Below are positions 60,041 to 64,000 of a stretch of DNA of 64,000 nt, one piece after another. Made by a program: the position numbers and the translations under genes. The notes below the pieces were generated by a model. That model made no database searches. It worked only from the letters and a program-made list of their open reading frames with translations, and was not told the DNA's origin. Origin of the DNA: Prevotella sp. (lineage in GTDB: Bacteria > Bacteroidota > Bacteroidia > Bacteroidales > Bacteroidaceae). The stretch spans positions 35,237 through 99,236 of the forward strand of contig JAEEJK010000050.1 of the NCBI GenBank assembly GCA_016281815.1, given 5' to 3'. How positions within the stretch are numbered: position 1 is the stretch's first letter; each line of letters starts with the position of its first letter.

Positions 60041-62587
60041 TCAGAATCGGGTCTTCTCCTCGTTTCCGGCACCAGTGCCACGATACTTGCTGCGGCTGGC
60101 ATTGAAGTTGTAACTGAGCGTTATTCCCACGCTTTGGGTGTAGGTATAGACACTCTGGTCCGTCTTGCCGATGGCGTAGTAAGTGGTCACATCATTGTAT
60201 GCCGTGTGGAAAATATCATTGGCATACAGCGTGCACGACAGCCGATCCTTCAAGAAAGACTTCTGCAGTCGGGCATTCACGCTGAAACTGCTGCCGCGAT
60301 ACATGAACCCCCAGTGGTTGCTGCCGGTATAACTGGCCTGTGCCAGCGCCTTTGTCGTGGGATTGATCACAAACCAACTCTTCAGGTCAAAGGAGAATTC
60401 AGGTTTGTTCAGTTTCTTCGGCGCACCATAGCCTTCGGCATCAAATATCTGCTGATAGTAGTGCAGCGTGACAGAGGGTTGCCAGAAACCTACCTTCGGC
60501 GAGGCTACGAGGGTGGCATAGACGCGGTCCTGATGGTCGAAGTTGACAGGTTGGAAGATAGCGATCTCTTTCTCCTCATCATACACTCTGCCAATGTGGG
60601 TAAAGAGGTCTTTTTCGCGTGTAAAGCCTGTGACGAAGTTCAGCCACGAATAGGTCAGGCTGAAGTCGATGCTCTGGCGTACCGAAGGGCGCAGCAACGG
60701 GTTACCGCCTTCATAGAACATGCGGCTGTCGTACACGATCACCGAACTCAGCATATTGTATGGCGGACGGGTGATGCGCTTGCTGTAACTCAGTTGTGCG
60801 CTCCACTTGTCCTTCTGCCAGGCTGCCGACAGGTTGGGGAACCAGTCGTTGTAGATGCGGCTGGGCTCTGATTGCCAGATGCCAAATGAATAGTAGTCGG
60901 AAGAGACATGCTCGTAGCGCAGTCCGGCATTCAGACGCCATGGACCCATCTGCATCCCATATTCAGCAAAACCGGCAATATTCCGTTCCGTCATCTCGTT
61001 GCCGACCTCAGGAATGATGTTCTCTTCGTTGAAATTGTGACCATAACTCCTCGTGCTTGTAGCCTCTGATCCGCCACTCAGCACCCCTTTCCATATAGGA
61101 TAGGTGAGCACCAGTTTTCCTGCCACCATCGTTCGCTCCTCATTGTTGAGGGTGGTGATGGTGCGGTCACCCAATTCCTTGCTCGTCTCCCACTGGTGAA
61201 GTTGGTCCTCCGAATCACGACGCAGCACCGTGGCATTCAGGTCGATGCCCAATTTGCCCACCTTCCCCACATAGTATGCATTCATTTCCCATTTAGGTTT
61301 GTCCACCTCATCAATATCCGTTTTCAGAAACACGTCGCCATAAAAGGCACCGTTTTTCTGATATTTCTGCTTCATGTCAGACTTGAATTTGCCATGGAGC
61401 AATCTCTCCGATGAGAAACTCAGTCCCACGGAATGATCGGCGTTGAAATCGTAACTCAGACCTGCCTGGTATAGCAACCTCGTCCATTTACTCCTGACGG
61501 GCAGGTCGGCAAAGGCGATGAACATGTCTTTTTTGATTTGCAGATCCTGCTCTACATCCTGGTCGTTGCTGTAGTGTCCGTAGTCAAGCGCCACATTGCC
61601 AAATGCCTCCAATCCACCCGTGCGGTATTTCAGCGTCAGGTCATCGTAACTGTTCCACTTGTTGTTCCTCCACGTCTGGCTGGTCGCCATCAGACTGAAT
61701 CCGTCGCCCTGGGTCTTCAGGGTTTTGATACGGATAACGGCGTTCACCTCAGCATTGTACTGGGCTCCCGGGGCGGTGATGATATCCACGCTCTTGACGT
61801 CGAGCGATTTCAACTGCTTCAGATCGTTGGCGTTGGTCACCTTCTTATTGTTGATGTATATCTCTGGTTCCCCCTTGGCCATCACCTCAAACTTCCCGTC
61901 ACGTACCTGCACCATCGGCATCATCGACAGCAGGTCATTGGCGGTGCCCACATCATGGAGGATGGAGTGCTGCACGTCGACCGTCATGCCGCCAGTGGTC
62001 ATCTTGTATTGCGGAATCTCACCCTTGACGGTGACACCCTGCACCATATAGGTCTCTGGTTTCATGGCGATGGTGCCTAAACTGCCCACGGGAGCGTTTC
62101 TCGTCACTGTCTGGTATCCGATGCAGGTCACCTTGACGATGAGGCGCTGCGGTTGGCAAGGTACGACGAAGTCGCCGTTCTCATTGCTCACACCGCCTGT
62201 GATGAAGGCAGAATCCCCCTGAGCGAGGAGGGTCACCGTGGCGAAGGGAAGCAGCTTTCCTTTCTCGTCGACGACATGACCGGAGACCTTCGTCTCGTCC
62301 TTCTGAGTACACTCCACATAGATGTCGTTTTTCTCGAAACTCACCCTCATGGGGTAGAATCCCACCACCTGCCTGACAGCGTCCTTCACCGAGGCGTTTC
62401 TCAGCGAAGTGGTGACGGTGAAGTCTTCCAGTTCATCAAAGATAAAGTTGATTTTATAGGTTTTCTGAGCGTTGTCGATCCAGATGAGCGCCTCTGAAAG
62501 CGAGGTGTTCCTGAAATTGTGTGACAGTTGCTGAGCCCCTGCTGTCGTGGCGAAGAGGCACAACAGAATGATAAAAATATGTCGCAT
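60041..62587 (-). CDS. STN-type TonB-dependent receptor-like outer-membrane protein
   Basis: An 848-residue outer-membrane protein. Signal peptide IFIILLCLFATTAGAQQ; an STN-like N-terminal domain (about 20-90: LSEALIWIDNAQKTYKINFI then FDELEDF); a carboxypeptidase-regulatory-like domain (about 95-180: KVSGHVVDEKGKLLPFATVT); a plug-like segment (TANDLLSMMPMVQVRDGKFE, INNKKVTNANDLKQLKSLDV) and a beta-barrel of the OMP_b-brl_3 type to the C-terminal residues. The STN domain indicates signalling to the anti-sigma factor encoded next to it. Ligand unknown. It follows that gene by nine bases. Confidence 0.92.
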   Translation of the reverse strand: MRHIFIILLCLFATTAGAQQLSHNFRNTSLSEALIWIDNAQKTYKINFIFDELEDFTVTTSLRNASVKDAVRQVVGFYPMRVSFEKNDIYVECTQKDETKVSGHVVDEKGKLLPFATVTLLAQGDSAFITGGVSNENGDFVVPCQPQRLIVKVTCIGYQTVTRNAPVGSLGTIAMKPETYMVQGVTVKGEIPQYKMTTGGMTVDVQHSILHDVGTANDLLSMMPMVQVRDGKFEVMAKGEPEIYINNKKVTNANDLKQLKSLDVKSVDIITAPGAQYNAEVNAVIRIKTLKTQGDGFSLMATSQTWRNNKWNSYDDLTLKYRTGGLEAFGNVALDYGHYSNDQDVEQDLQIKKDMFIAFADLPVRSKWTRLLYQAGLSYDFNADHSVGLSFSSERLLHGKFKSDMKQKYQKNGAFYGDVFLKTDIDEVDKPKWEMNAYYVGKVGKLGIDLNATVLRRDSEDQLHQWETSKELGDRTITTLNNEERTMVAGKLVLTYPIWKGVLSGGSEATSTRSYGHNFNEENIIPEVGNEMTERNIAGFAEYGMQMGPWRLNAGLRYEHVSSDYYSFGIWQSEPSRIYNDWFPNLSAAWQKDKWSAQLSYSKRITRPPYNMLSSVIVYDSRMFYEGGNPLLRPSVRQSIDFSLTYSWLNFVTGFTREKDLFTHIGRVYDEEKEIAIFQPVNFDHQDRVYATLVASPKVGFWQPSVTLHYYQQIFDAEGYGAPKKLNKPEFSFDLKSWFVINPTTKALAQASYTGSNHWGFMYRGSSFSVNARLQKSFLKDRLSCTLYANDIFHTAYNDVTTYYAIGKTDQSVYTYTQSVGITLSYNFNASRSKYRGTGAGNEEKTRF

Positions 62588-62596
62588 GGCAGTATT

Positions 62597-63172
62597 CTAT
62601 TCGATGGTGATGGTGGCGTCGGAAAGTGTGAGGTGTACTTTCTCGAAGTGGTTGATATGGTTGATGATATCCTGGATGGAGTCATTGGCCTCCCATTTCA
62701 GGTAGAAGCGGAGGGAGCGTGCCGCCTCGTTGCGGAACACCACTTTTACTCCGTAGTCTTTGGCGACCTGCTGCATGATCTGCTGCAGTTCCACATTGTT
62801 GAAACTCTGGTCTTGCCTGACAGAGTCTCTCTCCTCTGCAACCGTATTGAGGTTGTACGTGCTTTCCTTGTCGGCGGCTGTCTGTGACGCCTGTCTGTGT
62901 TGGTTCTCGACAATTGTCTCTTTTTGTGCCCGTGACTGCCTCCATTGATGAATGGCGGCATAGGAGATGCCTGAGAGGGCGATGCCGATAGTGAGTATGG
63001 CAGCCCACCGCATCGGCGAATGTTGGCGGTGCCGGCGTCCGGTCCTGAAGCGCTGCCATTCCTCATCCACGTCTGGAACGGGCGTGTCGCTCTCCCCGAG
63101 CATCTGGTCGAGTTGTTCGTCGGAGTATTGCTCCGGATGGAGCAGCATACGGATTTTCTCTTCGTTCTTCAT
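62597..63172 (-). CDS. anti-sigma factor, compact FecR/DUF4974 type
   Basis: A 191-residue single-pass membrane protein. The N terminus (about 1-50) is cytoplasmic and would bind the sigma factor; the membrane helix is WAAILTIGIALSGISYAAI at about residues 55-73; a linker follows, then a DUF4974-like domain (about 118-191: NNVELQQIMQQVAKDYGVKV, VFRNE, FYLKWEANDSIQDIINHINH). The large central FecR domain of typical members is missing, so it is a reduced form. It starts four bases inside the end of the sigma-factor gene (ATGA). Confidence 0.85.
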   Translation of the reverse strand: MKNEEKIRMLLHPEQYSDEQLDQMLGESDTPVPDVDEEWQRFRTGRRHRQHSPMRWAAILTIGIALSGISYAAIHQWRQSRAQKETIVENQHRQASQTAADKESTYNLNTVAEERDSVRQDQSFNNVELQQIMQQVAKDYGVKVVFRNEAARSLRFYLKWEANDSIQDIINHINHFEKVHLTLSDATITIE

Positions 63173-63678
63173 GCTTCTCTGTGGTTGAAATGTTGACGTA
63201 ATTTCCTCAGTCCCTGCACAATGTGCTTGTTGACGGCGGAGAGGCTGATGCCGAGTTTCCCTGAGATCTCCTTATAGGATTGCTGGTCATCATAGTGCAT
63301 GCGGATGATACGTCCGGTCTGAGGAGTGAGGCGCTGGTCGATGTATTGCTGCACCATCGCCGTCAACTCCTCATCGGATTTACCAAACCATGTTTCCGTT
63401 TCGTCTGAGATGCTGGCCATCGCAAGTTGTGCTTCGTTGGCCTGTTGTCTTTGCCGTTGTGCAATGATGTTGAGGCAGCGGTTGCGGACGCATGTCAGGA
63501 GAAAAGTCCGTAGCGACTCTTCACGCAGGATGATCTCTCCGTCCCACAGACGGGCGAAGACATCTTGCACGGCATCCTTTGCCTCGTCCTCATCGCCCAG
63601 CAGGATGTGGGCTGCCCGGTACATCCTGGGGTATTCGGAGCGGAAGAGTCGCTCAAACTGTTGTTCTCTCTCTTGCAT
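63169..63678 (-). CDS. ECF-type RNA polymerase sigma-70 factor
   Basis: A 169-residue extracytoplasmic-function sigma factor. Region 2 (about residues 8-75: FERLFRSEYPRMYRAAHILL, DEDEAKDAVQDVFARLWDGE) binds core enzyme and the -10 element; region 4 (about 110-165: RIIRMHYDDQQSYKEISGKL, GISLSAVNKHIVQGLRKLRQ) is the -35-binding helix-turn-helix. It is the first gene of the operon with anti-sigma factor and receptor. In such Bacteroidetes systems the sigma factor usually drives the receptor and linked uptake genes. Confidence 0.94.
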   Translation of the reverse strand: MQEREQQFERLFRSEYPRMYRAAHILLGDEDEAKDAVQDVFARLWDGEIILREESLRTFLLTCVRNRCLNIIAQRQRQQANEAQLAMASISDETETWFGKSDEELTAMVQQYIDQRLTPQTGRIIRMHYDDQQSYKEISGKLGISLSAVNKHIVQGLRKLRQHFNHREA

Positions 63679-64000
63679 CTTTTTCTCGCTGTTTTATCTA
63701 TTATACAGACAAGCGGGGGAAATCATTACCCCCAAGAAGAAAAAAAATATATACCCCTCCCTAACCCTCCCCAAGGGGAGGGAAGACCTAAATGGGCTTA
63801 TTTCATCACCCCTCCTTTGGAGGGGATGGGGGAGGTTTCTCCTTTGGAGGGGACGGGGGGTAACTACTCAGCACCCTCTAGTAAACATGTTCGACAAATT
63901 AGAAAAGTAGTCGCCTATGGCGAGAAATTTTAAGAAAATGTTTAAGAAAATTATAAGAAAATATTTTTTTACCATTTTTTATTCATTTTTTTATAATTTC
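63679..64000. other. 322-base end region with C/T-G/A-rich inverted repeats
   Basis: No gene recognised. From 63755 to 63862 the strand is built of CCCCTCC/GGAGGGG blocks: CCCTCCCC/GGGGAGGG (63765-63772 / 63775-63782), CCCCTCC/GGAGGGG (63809-63815 / 63819-63825), and a further TCTCCTTTGGAGGGGA. They form several short-loop hairpins. From 63900 on the sequence is nearly pure A/T, probably the start of another intergenic stretch. Plus-strand open frames here have only repeat-type composition. Confidence 0.75.

Overview
The window looks like a chromosomal segment of a Bacteroidales bacterium, most likely Prevotella or a close relative. Four things point there: promoters of the Bacteroidetes type (TTTG, 19-21 bases, TAnnTTTG) sit in front of many transcription units; Shine-Dalgarno sequences are weak or absent; secreted proteins with GLUG, BspA-like leucine-rich and cohesin/dockerin modules are present; and a sigma factor / anti-sigma / STN-type outer-membrane receptor system closes the window. 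No tRNA, rRNA, CRISPR array or intact insertion sequence was recognised; one short gene carries an IS66 accessory-protein-like N terminus.

Layout. (a) 1-5.1 kb: the end of an S9 peptidase, two related MFS carriers, queC and a small coiled-coil protein. The spacers contain three different short tandem repeats. (b) 5.1-22.6 kb: a one-strand surface-glycan biosynthesis locus behind a roughly 300-base leader. It holds a cytidylyltransferase, a Wzx flippase, a dedicated fatty-acyl module (two acyl carrier proteins, each followed by a ketoacyl synthase III, plus two short-chain dehydrogenases and an AMP-binding ligase), a nucleotide-sugar dehydratase, a Nudix hydrolase, a DegT aminotransferase, three ATP-grasp ligases, a CBS-nucleotidyltransferase, one glycosyltransferase and a GNAT acyltransferase. 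The part from about 17.1 to 22.5 kb is clearly more AT-rich. (c) 22.7-32.4 kb: a NYN/OST-HTH protein, then the export and assembly set: a phosphoglycosyl transferase, a Wza-like SLBB protein, two Wzz-like proteins, a polymerase, a WecA/TagO-like enzyme and an orphan RmlA. A long perfect hairpin ends the block.

(d) 32.5-41.3 kb: carboxylesterase, secreted unknown, TolC, a metallopeptidase-like protein with a TonB-plug-like tail, a HAD phosphatase and a CBM20-containing 4-alpha-glucanotransferase. (e) 41.3-51.8 kb: a regulatory/remnant gap, a 204-residue cohesin/half-dockerin protein in an operon with a 2062-residue multidomain surface protein, an unknown gene behind a leader with pseudoknot potential, and a convergent HTH-like protein / Ser-Thr kinase pair. 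(f) 52.2-57.2 kb: mltG, glnS, a TPR protein and a DedA protein, followed by a tandem hairpin repeat. (g) 57.4-63.7 kb, minus strand: a POT peptide transporter, a PepSY-like protein and the ECF sigma / anti-sigma / receptor operon.

The most unusual content is block (b). The two ACP-KASIII pairs, reductases and ligase look able to build an unusual short acyl group. The dehydratase-aminotransferase pair would give an amino sugar, and the ATP-grasp enzymes could add amino acids, so the predicted product is an acyl/aminoacyl-decorated glycan. This is inference from family membership and context. A 7-base tandem repeat inside the dehydratase gene offers a possible on/off switch.
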